From contig NZ_FOJT01000002.1 in NCBI RefSeq assembly GCF_900111965.1, positions 424,525 through 488,524 of the forward strand: a DNA stretch of 64,000 bases, written 5' to 3'. The position numbers were made by a program, and so were the translations under genes. Of this stretch, positions 34,022 to 43,930 are shown piece by piece (position 1 is the stretch's first letter; each line of letters begins with the position of its first letter). Under the pieces are notes generated by a model, which was given only the letters and a program-made list of their open reading frames with translations, searched no databases and was not told the DNA's origin. Origin of the DNA: Flavobacterium swingsii (GTDB taxonomy: Bacteria; Bacteroidota; Bacteroidia; Flavobacteriales; Flavobacteriaceae).

Positions 34022-34429
34022 TTATTTAAGTTCAATCAATCTTTTATCATTATTTAAAACAGAAATTGTAACCACCGAATGTTTCTCTGGAATTAAATCT
34101 GGGATTTTTTCCGACCATTCTATAAAACACCAGTTTCCAGAATATAAATATTCATCTATTCCCATATCGAGTGCTTCAGTTTGATCTTTTAATCGATATA
34201 CATCAAAATGATAAACTAATTGATTGTTAGGTATTTGATATTCATTAACTAAAGAAAAAGTTGGGCTACTTGTTGGGTTTTTAACACCTAATTCCTTGCA
34301 TAAAATTTTGATAAATGTTGTTTTTCCAGCTCCCATTTCTCCATTAAAAAGGATTACTTTTTCTGGATTAGCAGCTAAAATTTGCTTTGCAACAATTTCA
34401 ATTTCGTCGAGATTAAATTCGATTTTCAT
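34022..34429 (-). CDS. tsaE: tRNA threonylcarbamoyladenosine biosynthesis ATPase TsaE
   Basis: A 135-residue P-loop ATPase needed with TsaB, TsaC and TsaD for the t6A modification of ANN-decoding tRNAs. Walker A is GEMGAGKTT, followed by LCKELGVKNPTSSPTFSLVN and HFDVYRLKD, and CFIEWSEKIPDLIP, all diagnostic. The length matches the family. Its start is 1 base from the end of porX on the same strand, so the two share a transcript, with alanine dehydrogenase possibly following. Confidence 0.95.
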   Translation of the reverse strand: MKIEFNLDEIEIVAKQILAANPEKVILFNGEMGAGKTTFIKILCKELGVKNPTSSPTFSLVNEYQIPNNQLVYHFDVYRLKDQTEALDMGIDEYLYSGNWCFIEWSEKIPDLIPEKHSVVTISVLNNDKRLIELK

Positions 34430-34430
34430 T

Positions 34431-35984
34431 TTATTTCTTCGGGCTAAATACTAAAAATGGTACAATAACTTCTTCCAATGAAATTCCTCCGTGTTGGTAC
34501 GTATTTCGGTAATAACTCACGTAATGATTGTAATTATTTACATAAGCCAAAAAGAAATCGTTTTTCGCAAAAATATAAACGCTTGTCATATTTATAGACG
34601 GTAAACCAATTTTTTTAGGATCTTTTACAGCGTAAACTTCTTTATTTTCATAAGTTAAACTACGTCCAGTTTTGTAGCGTAAGTTTAAACTCGTGTTTTT
34701 ATCACCAATAACTTTCGACGGATTTTTACAATTTATAGTTCCGTGATCGGTTGTGATAATTAGTTTAAATCCAAGTTTCTGAGCTTGTTGAATAATTTCT
34801 AATAAAGGTGAATTTTTAAACCAACTTAAGGTCAATGAACGATATGCTTTGTCATCTGAAGCCAATTCTTTTACGACATCCATATCGGTTTTGGCGTGCG
34901 ATAACATATCGATAAAATTGTAAACAACAGTGACTAATTTTTTGTCTTTTAAGGATTTAAAATTTTCGGCTAATTTTTTTCCGTTATTTAAATTAGTAAT
35001 TTTAAAATATTCTTGTTCAATATTTAAACCATTGCGTTTTAGTTGTGCGGTAAGAAATTCGGCTTCATATAAATTCTTTCCACCATCTTCAACATCATTT
35101 TTCCAATATTGAGGAAATTGTTTTTCCATTTCCGATGGTAATAAACCCGAAAAAATAGCATTTCTTGCATATTGTGTAGCCGTTGGAAGTATTGCAAAAT
35201 AAGGTATTTCGCTTTCTAATTTGTAATGATTGTTTACCACACTTTCGAAAGCTTTCCATTGGTCATAACGCAAATTATCAATCACAACAAAAAGTACATT
35301 TTCTGCTTTTTTAAGTTCTGGAATGACTAATTTTTTGAATAAATCATGCGATTGTACTGGTTTGTCTGCTTTTGGCTCGAACCAATCTTCATAATTATTT
35401 TCAATAAATTTTCCGAACAAATGATTGGCTTCTGTTTTTTGAGATTCCAGAATTTGAAACATATTTTGGTCATCGATATTTTCTAATTCAAGTTCCCAAA
35501 AGATTAATTTTTTGTAAAATTCGACCCATTCTTCATAGGAATTAACCATCGACATTTCCATAGAAATTTTACGAAATTCTTTCTGATAATCTAAAGTTGT
35601 TTTTTCGGAAATTAAACGAGAATGATCTAAATTTTTCTTCAAACTCAATAAAATCTGATTCGGATTGACTGGTTTTATCAAATAATCGGCTATTTTAGAA
35701 CCAATCGCTTCTTCCATGATATATTCTTCTTCACTTTTTGTAATCATAATTACAGGTGTAGAAGATTTTTTCTCTTTCATCTCCGAAAGCGTTTCTAAAC
35801 CTGACATTCCAGGCATATTTTCATCAAGAAAAACAATATCAAAATTTTCTTCTTGAAACATATCTACAGCATCACGACCATTATTACAAGTCGTTACAGT
35901 ATAATTTTTCTTTTCTAGGAATAAAATATGTGGTTTTAGTAAGTCGATTTCGTCGTCTACCCAAAGTATTTTGATGCTGTTCAT
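34431..35984 (-). CDS. porX: PorX, response regulator with PglZ-type alkaline-phosphatase-superfamily effector
   Basis: A 517-residue protein (ATG at 35984; the TTG at 36011 is unlikely). The receiver domain (1-120) has phospho-acceptor Asp54 in FLDENMPG. A helical linker follows, then a PglZ/alkaline phosphatase-like domain (about 210-517) with VVIDNLRYDQW, TTDHGT and YQHGGISLEEVIVPF, which hold the metal ligands. PorX, with sensor kinase PorY, controls type IX secretion genes in Bacteroidota and has phosphodiesterase activity. This fits the several T9SS elements in the window. It is likely operonic with tsaE. Confidence 0.95.
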   Translation of the reverse strand: MNSIKILWVDDEIDLLKPHILFLEKKNYTVTTCNNGRDAVDMFQEENFDIVFLDENMPGMSGLETLSEMKEKKSSTPVIMITKSEEEYIMEEAIGSKIADYLIKPVNPNQILLSLKKNLDHSRLISEKTTLDYQKEFRKISMEMSMVNSYEEWVEFYKKLIFWELELENIDDQNMFQILESQKTEANHLFGKFIENNYEDWFEPKADKPVQSHDLFKKLVIPELKKAENVLFVVIDNLRYDQWKAFESVVNNHYKLESEIPYFAILPTATQYARNAIFSGLLPSEMEKQFPQYWKNDVEDGGKNLYEAEFLTAQLKRNGLNIEQEYFKITNLNNGKKLAENFKSLKDKKLVTVVYNFIDMLSHAKTDMDVVKELASDDKAYRSLTLSWFKNSPLLEIIQQAQKLGFKLIITTDHGTINCKNPSKVIGDKNTSLNLRYKTGRSLTYENKEVYAVKDPKKIGLPSINMTSVYIFAKNDFFLAYVNNYNHYVSYYRNTYQHGGISLEEVIVPFLVFSPKK

Positions 35985-36090
35985 GGCGTTATTTATGTTT
36001 TGATGGTGCAATTTAATACTTATTAAACATAGGATTCTTAATTTTATTGTAAAATAAATAGTAAGTTTTTAATACTTTATCATAAACTTA

Positions 36091-36098
36091 TATCTTTG
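36091..36098 (+). promoter_or_regulatory. -7 box for the M13 peptidase gene
   Basis: TATCTTTG matches TAnnTTTG fully and lies 23 bases before the ATG at 36122. No TTG lies at the usual -33 position. Confidence 0.6.
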
Positions 36099-36121
36099 AC
36101 GAATTATCAAACAATTTTACT

Positions 36122-38167
36122 ATGAAATTTAATACCATTGCATTACTTTTTTCGGGAGTAATTATGCTAACGACAAGTTGCAAAAAAGAGAACGACTTCG
36201 ACCCAAATGCGTCAGATGCGTTGGCTACAAATCGTGATACTTTAGTAAATCCTTCGGACGATTTTTTTATGTATGCAAATGGAGGTTGGTTCAAACAAAA
36301 CCCGATTCCAGACTCGGAACGTAGCAACGGAATTTTTAGAACCATTCAAGATACGATAAACAATCAGGTAAAACAAATTTGTGAAAAATCGGCTGCTGCC
36401 AATGCAGACAAAGGAAGTAACAAACAAAAAATAGGTGATTTTTATGCTTCAGGAATGGATACCATTGCTATTAATAAAGCTGGATTATCTCCACTAAAAG
36501 GCGAATTAGCTAAGATTGATGCCATTACCGATGTTCCATCTTTATTATCAGCTATGGCGCATTTGCACACCATTGGAGCAAGCCCAGCATTTTCTACTTA
36601 TGTTGGTCAAGATGATAAAATAAGTACAAAATATGCTGTATTTTTCTCTCAAGGTGGTTTAGGTCTTGGTAACAGAGATTATTATTTTAATACCGATAAA
36701 GAAACAGTTAACATTCGTAATGAGTATGTGAAACATCTTCAAGTTATGTCTAGATTTTTAGGAAATAGCGAGGCAGTTTCATCTCAAAACGCTTCGGTTA
36801 TTATGAGATTAGAAACCGATTTGGCTAAAGCTTCTCGAAAGTTGGAAGCGCTTCGTGATCCAATTAAGAATTATAATAAAATGGCTGTTGCCGATTTGAA
36901 TAAAATCACAACAAACATCGCTTGGGACAAAACATTGCCATTAATGGGAATTAATAAAGCCGATTCGGTAATTGTTGGACAACCAGAATTCTACAAAGCA
37001 TTGAATACTATGATAAAAAGCTATTCGATTGCCGATTGGAAAACGTATTTGAAATGGGATTTACAAAATACGTTTGCGTCATATTTAGGAAGTGATATCG
37101 AAAAACAAAATTTCAAATTTTATTCGACTGTTTTAAGCGGAGTTGCCACTCAGAAACCTCGTTGGAAAAGAGTAGTAGAGCAAACAGATGGTTCACTAGG
37201 AGAATTAATTGGTCAAGTTTATGTTGATGAATATTTGCCAAAAGGAACCAAAGAAAAGTTACTCGAAATAGGAAATAATATTCGTGATGTATATGCAGAA
37301 CACATCAAAAAATTAGATTGGATGAGCGAACCAACTAAGAAAAAAGCATTAAGTAAATTAGCAAAAATAGTTATGAAAGTTGGTTTTCCAGACAAATGGA
37401 AAGACATGAGTTCTGTAAATATTACTAAAAATTCTTATTGTGCTAATGTTATGGCAGTAAACAAATGGTCACACAATGATATGGTTTCTAAATACGGAAA
37501 ACCAGTAGATAGAACCGAATGGGGAATGTTTCCTCAAACTTATAATGCTTACTATAATCCGAGTAATAACGAAATTTGTGTGCCAGCTTGTAATATTTTA
37601 GTTCCAGGTTTTGAAGGTCGTATGCCAGATGATGCTGTTTTGTACGGAATTATTGGAGGTTCTACTTTTGGACACGAAATTACACATGGTTTCGATGATC
37701 AAGGAAGTCAGTATGACGAAAACGGAAACCTAAACAACTGGTGGACAGCTGAAGATTTGAAAAAATTTCAAGCTAAAACAAAACTTATCGTTGCTCAGTT
37801 TAACAAGTACGAAGCTTTGCCAACTAAATTTGTAAATGGTGATGCTACTCAAGGAGAAAACATTGCTGATTTAGGCGGAGTTGTTATGGGTTACGAAGCA
37901 TTTAAGAAAACAAATCAATACAAAACCAATCAGAAAATTGCAAAATTATCACCAGACCAACGCTATTTCTTGGCTTATGGTTATGCGTGGATGGTAAACA
38001 TTAAAAAAGAATCGTTAGCACAACAAATGATGACCGATGTGCATGCGCCAGCAAAATTCAGAATTAACGGACCGTTGAGTAATATTCCTGAGTTTTATAA
38101 AACTTTTAATATCAAAGAAGGAAGTAAAATGAGATTACCAGAAAATGAAAGAGTGGTAATTTGGTAG
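36122..38167 (+). CDS. pepO: M13 family zinc metallopeptidase lipoprotein
   Basis: A 681-residue neprilysin-like endopeptidase. The signal (1-19) ends with the lipobox LTTSC (Cys20), so it is membrane anchored. The catalytic domain contains HEITH (518-522), with Glu519 catalytic, and ENIADLGG with the third zinc ligand Glu; the substrate site is in VNAYYNP-like NAYYNPSNNEI. The C-terminus RLPENERVVIW resembles the family end (usually CxVW). It degrades peptides outside the inner membrane. A strong terminator follows at 38182. Confidence 0.93.
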   Translation: MKFNTIALLFSGVIMLTTSCKKENDFDPNASDALATNRDTLVNPSDDFFMYANGGWFKQNPIPDSERSNGIFRTIQDTINNQVKQICEKSAAANADKGSNKQKIGDFYASGMDTIAINKAGLSPLKGELAKIDAITDVPSLLSAMAHLHTIGASPAFSTYVGQDDKISTKYAVFFSQGGLGLGNRDYYFNTDKETVNIRNEYVKHLQVMSRFLGNSEAVSSQNASVIMRLETDLAKASRKLEALRDPIKNYNKMAVADLNKITTNIAWDKTLPLMGINKADSVIVGQPEFYKALNTMIKSYSIADWKTYLKWDLQNTFASYLGSDIEKQNFKFYSTVLSGVATQKPRWKRVVEQTDGSLGELIGQVYVDEYLPKGTKEKLLEIGNNIRDVYAEHIKKLDWMSEPTKKKALSKLAKIVMKVGFPDKWKDMSSVNITKNSYCANVMAVNKWSHNDMVSKYGKPVDRTEWGMFPQTYNAYYNPSNNEICVPACNILVPGFEGRMPDDAVLYGIIGGSTFGHEITHGFDDQGSQYDENGNLNNWWTAEDLKKFQAKTKLIVAQFNKYEALPTKFVNGDATQGENIADLGGVVMGYEAFKKTNQYKTNQKIAKLSPDQRYFLAYGYAWMVNIKKESLAQQMMTDVHAPAKFRINGPLSNIPEFYKTFNIKEGSKMRLPENERVVIW

Positions 38168-38181
38168 TATTTATTTGAAAT

Positions 38182-38216
38182 AAAAAAAAACGAGGTAATT
38201 AGCCTCGTTTTTTTTT
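38182..38216. terminator. bidirectional terminator between convergent genes
   Basis: A-run, CGAGG (38191-38195), 7-nt loop, CCTCG (38203-38207), T-run. It serves both the plus-strand peptidase and the minus-strand TonB receptor. Confidence 0.82.
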
Positions 38217-38230
38217 ATGCCTATTTTCTA

Positions 38231-40231
38231 TTACAACAAGAAACTAACACCTAAAACAATGTTTCTTCCAATATTAGGAATGCCGTCAGTTTTTAGCCTC
38301 GAAAGATGCGAAATATAGCTTTTGTTAAGCATATTATTTGCATTTATAGATATATCAAAATTGGTTTTGTTAATATTTATATTTCCACCTAAACCAATAT
38401 TTACTAATGTATAATCATTGTTTTTTGTTTCAAAAGTACTGTTGTTATTTTGTTTAAAAATACTTTCAACATTTACTGTGGCAAAACCTTTTTTAATCCA
38501 ATTATTGATATCAAATTCGGTACGAAGATTATTATTCCATTTGTTTGCAGGAATAAGCGGCAAATATTCACCGTTTTGTTTCTGACCAGTTACAGTTTCA
38601 AAACTACTCGTGATATGCAACCAATCTAACGGATGCGGATGAAAATGAATACCAAATTCTCCTCCATATAATTTTGCGTTGGCTTGTACATAATCGTACA
38701 CATCATTCTCATCGATTATATTTCCGTTTGGAGAAATAAATATGTAGTTGTTAATGTGATTGTAAAAACCATTTGCGAAAAATTCAAAATGAGAATTTCC
38801 GTATTCAAGATTCAAATCAGTTTGAATATTTTGTTCGTTTTTTAAGTTAGAATTTCCAATTTCATAACGATTACTTCCTTCGTGAACACCGTTTGAAGTT
38901 AGTTCGGCCAAGTTTGGCGATCTAAATCCAGATGCCACATTAAATCTAAAAGACAAATAGTCTGTCAGTTTCGTTTTGTATCCCAAAGAAGCATTAAAAC
39001 TAGTATATTTTTTGTCGATGGCTTCAAAATAACCTTCATCGCCTATAATTCCATGAGTTTCGGTATTAATTTTTCTGGTATCAAAACGAAATCCTGCTTG
39101 TATTACATTCGATTTCCATTCGTAATTAGATGTTGCCAAAGCTCCGATATCATTTGTATTAGCATCAGGAATTAGTAATTCTAAACCAGAATTTCTATTG
39201 GTTTGGCTCATTCCTTGCAAACCAATTATGGTTTCTAATTTTCCTATTTTTGGTAAATAATATTTTAAATCATAATTTACCGTATTCAAATTCATATCTA
39301 AAACTGGAATTGTACTGTCTTCAAATTCTTTACGATTGTTAGAAATATAACCAAAATTAGCATCCAATTTTGAGTTTTTGAAGAAAAAATTATTATGCAA
39401 ACTCAAAATATGATTTAAAACACCTTGTCTAGGATAATCAGGATCTCTTTTTCTGGTTTGCAAACCTATTTCTTCGGGAATTCCTAAGTTTAAATTATTC
39501 AAATTATAACGTAAAATAGTAGCGAATTTTGGATTACTATAACCAATAGCTGTTTTTACATCAGCTTCATCAAAACGAGTATTGGTAACTAAACTATCAT
39601 TTGGCATTTTGTAATCGCCATGATTGTTATAACCACCACGAATGATAAATTTCCAATTTTCAGAGGATGATTTTAGTCCAAATGATGTGTTGCTTCCGTG
39701 AGTATTTGAAAATAATTTTTGATTAAAATCTGCCGAATAGGAATTAGGCTTGGCAAATTTTTCTGGATTAAAGTACAAAACACCACCCAAAGCATCGGAA
39801 CCATAAAGTAAAGAAGCAGGGCCTTTTATAACTTCGACACTTTCTATACCGCTATCACTAAGTCCCAAACCATGTTCTTCTCCAAACTGCTGATTTTCTA
39901 GTCGTACACCTTGTGTATAAACCAAAACTCTATTGCCGCTTAGTCCACGAATAACAGGTTTTCCTATAGATGTTCCTGTGGATATTTGTGAAACTCCAGG
40001 AATTGAAGCCAATCCTTCCATGAGCGTTGCTGCTCCTTTTTGTTGTAATTCTTTGATGCTTTTGTGTTCAATCTTCATCACATTTTGCGATTGAATTTTA
40101 TTAAAAGCATTGGAAGAAATTTTGACTTCATCCATTACAAATGGTTTGTCTTTATGAAGTGTATCTTGAGTAACTTGAGCATAAAGCATACCTGAAAACC
40201 CTAATAAAAGGGCAACTAAAAATGATTTCAT
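38231..40231 (-). CDS. TonB-dependent outer-membrane receptor
   Basis: A 666-residue receptor. Signal peptide 1-18 (ending LYAQ). The plug domain (about 40-150) includes GAATLMEGLASIPGVSQI and PVIRGLSGNRVLVYTQGVRL, and the 22-strand barrel fills the rest, ending IVLGVSFLL with a terminal hydrophobic strand. No carboxypeptidase-like N-terminal repeat and no SusD partner is present, so it is not a glycan receptor; it looks like the metal or small-ligand class. The His/Cys-rich gene just upstream suggests uptake of Zn, Cu or Fe. The substrate is inferred. Confidence 0.92.
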   Translation of the reverse strand: MKSFLVALLLGFSGMLYAQVTQDTLHKDKPFVMDEVKISSNAFNKIQSQNVMKIEHKSIKELQQKGAATLMEGLASIPGVSQISTGTSIGKPVIRGLSGNRVLVYTQGVRLENQQFGEEHGLGLSDSGIESVEVIKGPASLLYGSDALGGVLYFNPEKFAKPNSYSADFNQKLFSNTHGSNTSFGLKSSSENWKFIIRGGYNNHGDYKMPNDSLVTNTRFDEADVKTAIGYSNPKFATILRYNLNNLNLGIPEEIGLQTRKRDPDYPRQGVLNHILSLHNNFFFKNSKLDANFGYISNNRKEFEDSTIPVLDMNLNTVNYDLKYYLPKIGKLETIIGLQGMSQTNRNSGLELLIPDANTNDIGALATSNYEWKSNVIQAGFRFDTRKINTETHGIIGDEGYFEAIDKKYTSFNASLGYKTKLTDYLSFRFNVASGFRSPNLAELTSNGVHEGSNRYEIGNSNLKNEQNIQTDLNLEYGNSHFEFFANGFYNHINNYIFISPNGNIIDENDVYDYVQANAKLYGGEFGIHFHPHPLDWLHITSSFETVTGQKQNGEYLPLIPANKWNNNLRTEFDINNWIKKGFATVNVESIFKQNNNSTFETKNNDYTLVNIGLGGNININKTNFDISINANNMLNKSYISHLSRLKTDGIPNIGRNIVLGVSFLL

Positions 40232-40301
40232 ATTTAATGATATTTTATTGTTTAAAAAATAAATTGAAGTTATTACCGAAAGTTTTCAGTAATAAAAAAA
40301 A

Positions 40302-40652
40302 TTAAACAATAAAACAGGGAGGAGCACGAAGCGCAAAAAGGCTTCCTTTAAAAAAGTTGGTTATTTCTTTAGAATATAAGAAGGTATATCCGGTAGAGAC
40401 TTGCTTTTTTATGAATTGAAAATGAGAAATATTTGGAGTAACAAATCCACCTAAAGTAAAATCGCAAACAAAACAGTGGTCAAAATTATGGTGTTGGTGG
40501 GTAATTTGATGACCAGAAGTTGGTTTGTGATGACATTTGTTTTCAGAAACTTGTTTTGCCAAATGCTCATAACTGTGCACCGATTGAAATAGTATCGAAA
40601 ATAATACTACAATCGCTAACAGCAAATTTATGATGACAAACTTCTTTTTCAT
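40302..40652 (-). CDS. small exported His/Cys-rich protein upstream of the TonB receptor
   Basis: A 116-residue protein (ATG at 40652; a start six codons earlier is possible). An N-terminal hydrophobic helix (4-25) is followed by a His/Cys-rich loop of the type NKCHHKPTSGHQITHQHH and then DHCFVCDF. It ends SLFALRAPPCFIV, a tail seen in similar small proteins of Bacteroidota that precede TonB receptors. The cluster of at least nine His and four Cys should bind a transition metal at the membrane, perhaps as a sensor or chaperone for the receptor's ligand. Confidence 0.75.
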   Translation of the reverse strand: MKKKFVIINLLLAIVVLFSILFQSVHSYEHLAKQVSENKCHHKPTSGHQITHQHHNFDHCFVCDFTLGGFVTPNISHFQFIKKQVSTGYTFLYSKEITNFFKGSLFALRAPPCFIV

Positions 40653-40755
40653 GTAAGGCAAATGTAACAAAGCAAAAAAGAAAATCCATTTAAATTTAAC
40701 AAAATTTATGATTTGCTAAATTTAAACGGATTTCTAAAATGACGTTAGGTTTTAT

Positions 40756-41745
40756 CTACACCAAACTATTTTTTACTAAATATTCAGCAATTTGTACTGT
40801 GTTTGTAGCAGCACCTTTGCGAAGATTATCGGCTACAATCCACATGTTTATTGAGTTTGGTTGACTTTCGTCACGACGAATTCTTCCTACAAAAACATCA
40901 TCTTTTCCTTGCGCATACATAGGCATCGGATACGTGTAAGTGTCGTTATTATCTTGTACAACAACTCCAGGCGTGTTATGCAAAAGTTGACGAACTTCAT
41001 TCACATCAAAATCATTAGAAAACTCGACATTTACCGCTTCACTATGTCCTCCAACAATTGGCACGCGAACGGCAGTAGCTGTAACAGCAATAGTTTTGTC
41101 ATCAAGAATTTTTTGAGTTTCACGAACTAGTTTCATTTCTTCTTTAGTGTAACCGTTTTCTTCAAAACTATCACATTGAGGAATAGCATTTCTGTGAATA
41201 GGATATTTGTAAGCCATTTCTCCAGAAATTCCTGCATATTCGTTTTCTAGTTGCTGTACCGCTTTTACACCAGTTCCAGTAATAGACTGATAAGTTGAAA
41301 CAATAACTCGTTTGATATTATATTTTTTATGCAACGGAGCTAAAACCATAACCAATTGAATGGTAGAACAGTTTGCGTTTGGAATAATTTTGTCTTCTTT
41401 TGTTAATATCGAAGCGTTTATTTCAGGAACAACCAGTTTTTTAGTTGGATCCATTCTCCAAGCCGACGAATTATCAATTACAGTTGTGCCAGCAGCGGCA
41501 AATTTTGGTGCCCATTCTAAAGAAGTTTCTCCACCAGCAGAAAATAAAGCAATATCAGCTTTCATATCTACTGCTGTTTGCATTCCTACTACTTTATATT
41601 TTATACCTTTAAATTCTATTTCTTTTCCTACAGATCGCTCTGAAGCAACAGGAATTAATTCGGTTACAGGAAAATTTCTTTCGGCTAAAACTTGAAGCAT
41701 TACTTCACCAACCATTCCGGTTGCACCAACAACTGCAATTCTCAT
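40756..41745 (-). CDS. asd: aspartate-semialdehyde dehydrogenase
   Basis: A 329-residue enzyme that reduces aspartyl phosphate to the semialdehyde, feeding lysine/diaminopimelate, threonine and methionine synthesis. The N-terminal NADP site is GATGMVG (7-13), the catalytic Cys126 lies in NANCSTIQ, and RVPIVGGHSEAVNVEF carries the active-site His. The length is usual. It has its own promoter with TACTTTTG on the minus strand. The preceding His-rich gene is on the same strand about 100 bases further on and probably separate. Confidence 0.96.
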   Translation of the reverse strand: MRIAVVGATGMVGEVMLQVLAERNFPVTELIPVASERSVGKEIEFKGIKYKVVGMQTAVDMKADIALFSAGGETSLEWAPKFAAAGTTVIDNSSAWRMDPTKKLVVPEINASILTKEDKIIPNANCSTIQLVMVLAPLHKKYNIKRVIVSTYQSITGTGVKAVQQLENEYAGISGEMAYKYPIHRNAIPQCDSFEENGYTKEEMKLVRETQKILDDKTIAVTATAVRVPIVGGHSEAVNVEFSNDFDVNEVRQLLHNTPGVVVQDNNDTYTYPMPMYAQGKDDVFVGRIRRDESQPNSINMWIVADNLRKGAATNTVQIAEYLVKNSLV

Positions 41746-41770
41746 AATTTATTTATTAAATTTTGTAGTG

Positions 41771-41778
41771 CAAAAGTA
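41771..41778 (-). promoter_or_regulatory. -7 box of asd
   Basis: On the minus strand TACTTTTG fits TAnnTTTG perfectly and lies 25 bases before the ATG at 41745. Confidence 0.65.
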
Positions 41779-41921
41779 ATTAATAATTAAATTCAAAAAA
41801 CAAAAAACCTATGCATTTATGAATAGTTTAGTATTTACCCTAAAATTAAAATAAATTGAAGAATTAAACTTTCATTTACGAAATGATAACATTATATCAT
41901 TTAACAAAAGCCTATGTTTTA

Positions 41922-41929
41922 TACTTTTG
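41922..41929 (+). promoter_or_regulatory. -7 box of the phosphatase gene
   Basis: TACTTTTG matches TAnnTTTG perfectly, 26 bases before the ATG at 41956. This also argues against the longer frame starting at 41914. Confidence 0.65.
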
Positions 41930-41955
41930 CATCAATACAACTAAAATCAATAAAA

Positions 41956-43923
41956 ATGAAGAAAATTTATTTTGCAATGTTATGCATAGGAATACAGAGC
42001 ATGATGATGTCACAAACTACGCTTATCAATACAGGTTCATCGTGGAAATATTTAGACAATGGTTCTAATCAAGGAACGGCTTGGAGAGCAACGACAATAG
42101 ATGAAACGAGTTGGTCACAAGGTAATGCTCAATTAGGTTATGGAGATGGTGACGAAGCAACCGTAGTTAGTTATGGAGCGAGTTCTACAAATAAATACAT
42201 AACAACTTATTTTAGAAAAACATTTTCAGTAGCCGATGCGAGCTTATTTTTAAATTATACTTTGAATGTAAAAAGAGATGATGGTGTGGCGGTTTATGTA
42301 AACGGAAGTGAGGTTTATAGAAATAATTTAGCCGCCGGAGCATCAAATACAACTTTAGCCACACTTGCAAGCGATGATGGTGGTACTTTTCAAACTACAA
42401 CATTACCAATAGGAACATTTGTAACTGGAAACAATACCATTGCTGTAGAAATTCATCAAAATGTAGCCAACAGTTCAGATATTAGTTTTGATCTTGGGCT
42501 TATCGGAAATATTACAGTTCCTGTAGTAACAACACAGAAACATATTCGTTGGGGAACTACAAAAAATCCTTTAGAAGGATTAACCGTTGCATGGACAAAT
42601 TCTACAGCAGCTACTACCGATCAAATTAGATGGGGATATACGACTGATTATGAGCAAGGAACTACTAATATTGTTTCAAGAGCAGGTTATGCCGCAGCTA
42701 CAAATAAGTTTTTTAGTTTCACATTTCCTGGAGTATTATCATCAAACGCAACAATATATTATTCGTTATATGATTCTGTATCTAGCACATGGACGGCTCA
42801 AAAAACATATATTACCTCACCTCCTTTGAATGTTAATGCATTTTCTTTTGCAGCCGTGGGAGATAGTAGAACAAATGTGAGTGTATGGAACAATATTTCG
42901 ACTTTAATGAATGCAAGAAATCCAGCATTTGTGGTTTTTAATGGTGATATTGTTGATACTGGAAGTTCAGCTTCACAATGGGACGCTTGGTTCGATAATG
43001 GAACTAATTTAATCAACAATAAATTAATCTTACACGCACAAGGAAATCATGATGTAGCTTCTGCATCTTATTATCAGAATATTTTTGATTTACCAAAAAA
43101 CAATGTGCCTACAACTGAATTGTATTATTCTGTAGATTATGGAGAAACTATTTTTATATGTTTGAATTCTGAGACTCCAGCAGATGCAGCTCAAAGAACA
43201 TGGCTTACCAATACATTGATAGCAAATGCAAGTAAAAAATGGAAGATTATTTCGTTCCACAGACCTTTTTATACTGTAGGACCACACGCTGGCGAAATGG
43301 ATAGTTATTGGAATACATGGTTTAAGGATTTTGATGATTATGGGGTAGATTTAATTTTAACTGGTCACGATCATTTATACGAAAGATTCAAGCCTATTAA
43401 CAGAAATGTGAGTACAACAGTTCCTGTAGCAAATTATGGTAGTTTAGCTGGCGAAGGTAGATGCCAAGTGGTTTGTGGTGGCGCGGGTGCTCCATTGTAT
43501 ACAGCAGGTACTTCTTCATTTTTACAAACGTTCAAATCAGATTATCATTATGTGATGTTTGATGTTACAAATACAACACTTTGTGGTACTGTTTATGATG
43601 ATTCTAATCTTGTTATCGATAATTTTTGCATTAACAAACCTTATTTATCGACAGATACTCCAAAAGGAATTTTTTATCCAATTAAGTTGTATCCAAATCC
43701 TGTAAAAGATATATTCAAAGTAGAATATTCTTCTCCAAATACAGGTGATGTAAAAATCAATATCTATGATATAAAAGGTAAACTTATAGTAACAGAAAAA
43801 GCCACAAAATCATCAGTTGAATTTACATACAGCTATAATGCTTCATCATTAAATGCAGGAGTATATGCTTTTGAAATTCAAATGGGAAATCAAAAAGATA
43901 CTTCAATACTGATTCGTGAATAA
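41956..43923 (+). CDS. secreted purple-acid-phosphatase-like metallophosphoesterase with T9SS sorting domain
   Basis: A 655-residue exported enzyme. Signal peptide about 1-20. A beta-sandwich domain (25-170) is followed by a PAP-type fibronectin-like domain (WGTTKNPLEGLTVAWTNST) and a calcineurin-like catalytic domain (about 295-535). Metal motifs are AVGDSRTN, NGDIVDTG, GNHD, ISFHRPF and GHDHLYERF. The last 75 residues are a type A T9SS sorting domain (LYPNPVKDIFKVEY to KDTSILIRE). It probably releases phosphate from organic esters outside the cell. The next gene may overlap or follow within 7 bases. Confidence 0.9.
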   Translation: MKKIYFAMLCIGIQSMMMSQTTLINTGSSWKYLDNGSNQGTAWRATTIDETSWSQGNAQLGYGDGDEATVVSYGASSTNKYITTYFRKTFSVADASLFLNYTLNVKRDDGVAVYVNGSEVYRNNLAAGASNTTLATLASDDGGTFQTTTLPIGTFVTGNNTIAVEIHQNVANSSDISFDLGLIGNITVPVVTTQKHIRWGTTKNPLEGLTVAWTNSTAATTDQIRWGYTTDYEQGTTNIVSRAGYAAATNKFFSFTFPGVLSSNATIYYSLYDSVSSTWTAQKTYITSPPLNVNAFSFAAVGDSRTNVSVWNNISTLMNARNPAFVVFNGDIVDTGSSASQWDAWFDNGTNLINNKLILHAQGNHDVASASYYQNIFDLPKNNVPTTELYYSVDYGETIFICLNSETPADAAQRTWLTNTLIANASKKWKIISFHRPFYTVGPHAGEMDSYWNTWFKDFDDYGVDLILTGHDHLYERFKPINRNVSTTVPVANYGSLAGEGRCQVVCGGAGAPLYTAGTSSFLQTFKSDYHYVMFDVTNTTLCGTVYDDSNLVIDNFCINKPYLSTDTPKGIFYPIKLYPNPVKDIFKVEYSSPNTGDVKINIYDIKGKLIVTEKATKSSVEFTYSYNASSLNAGVYAFEIQMGNQKDTSILIRE

Positions 43924-43930
43924 TTATGAA

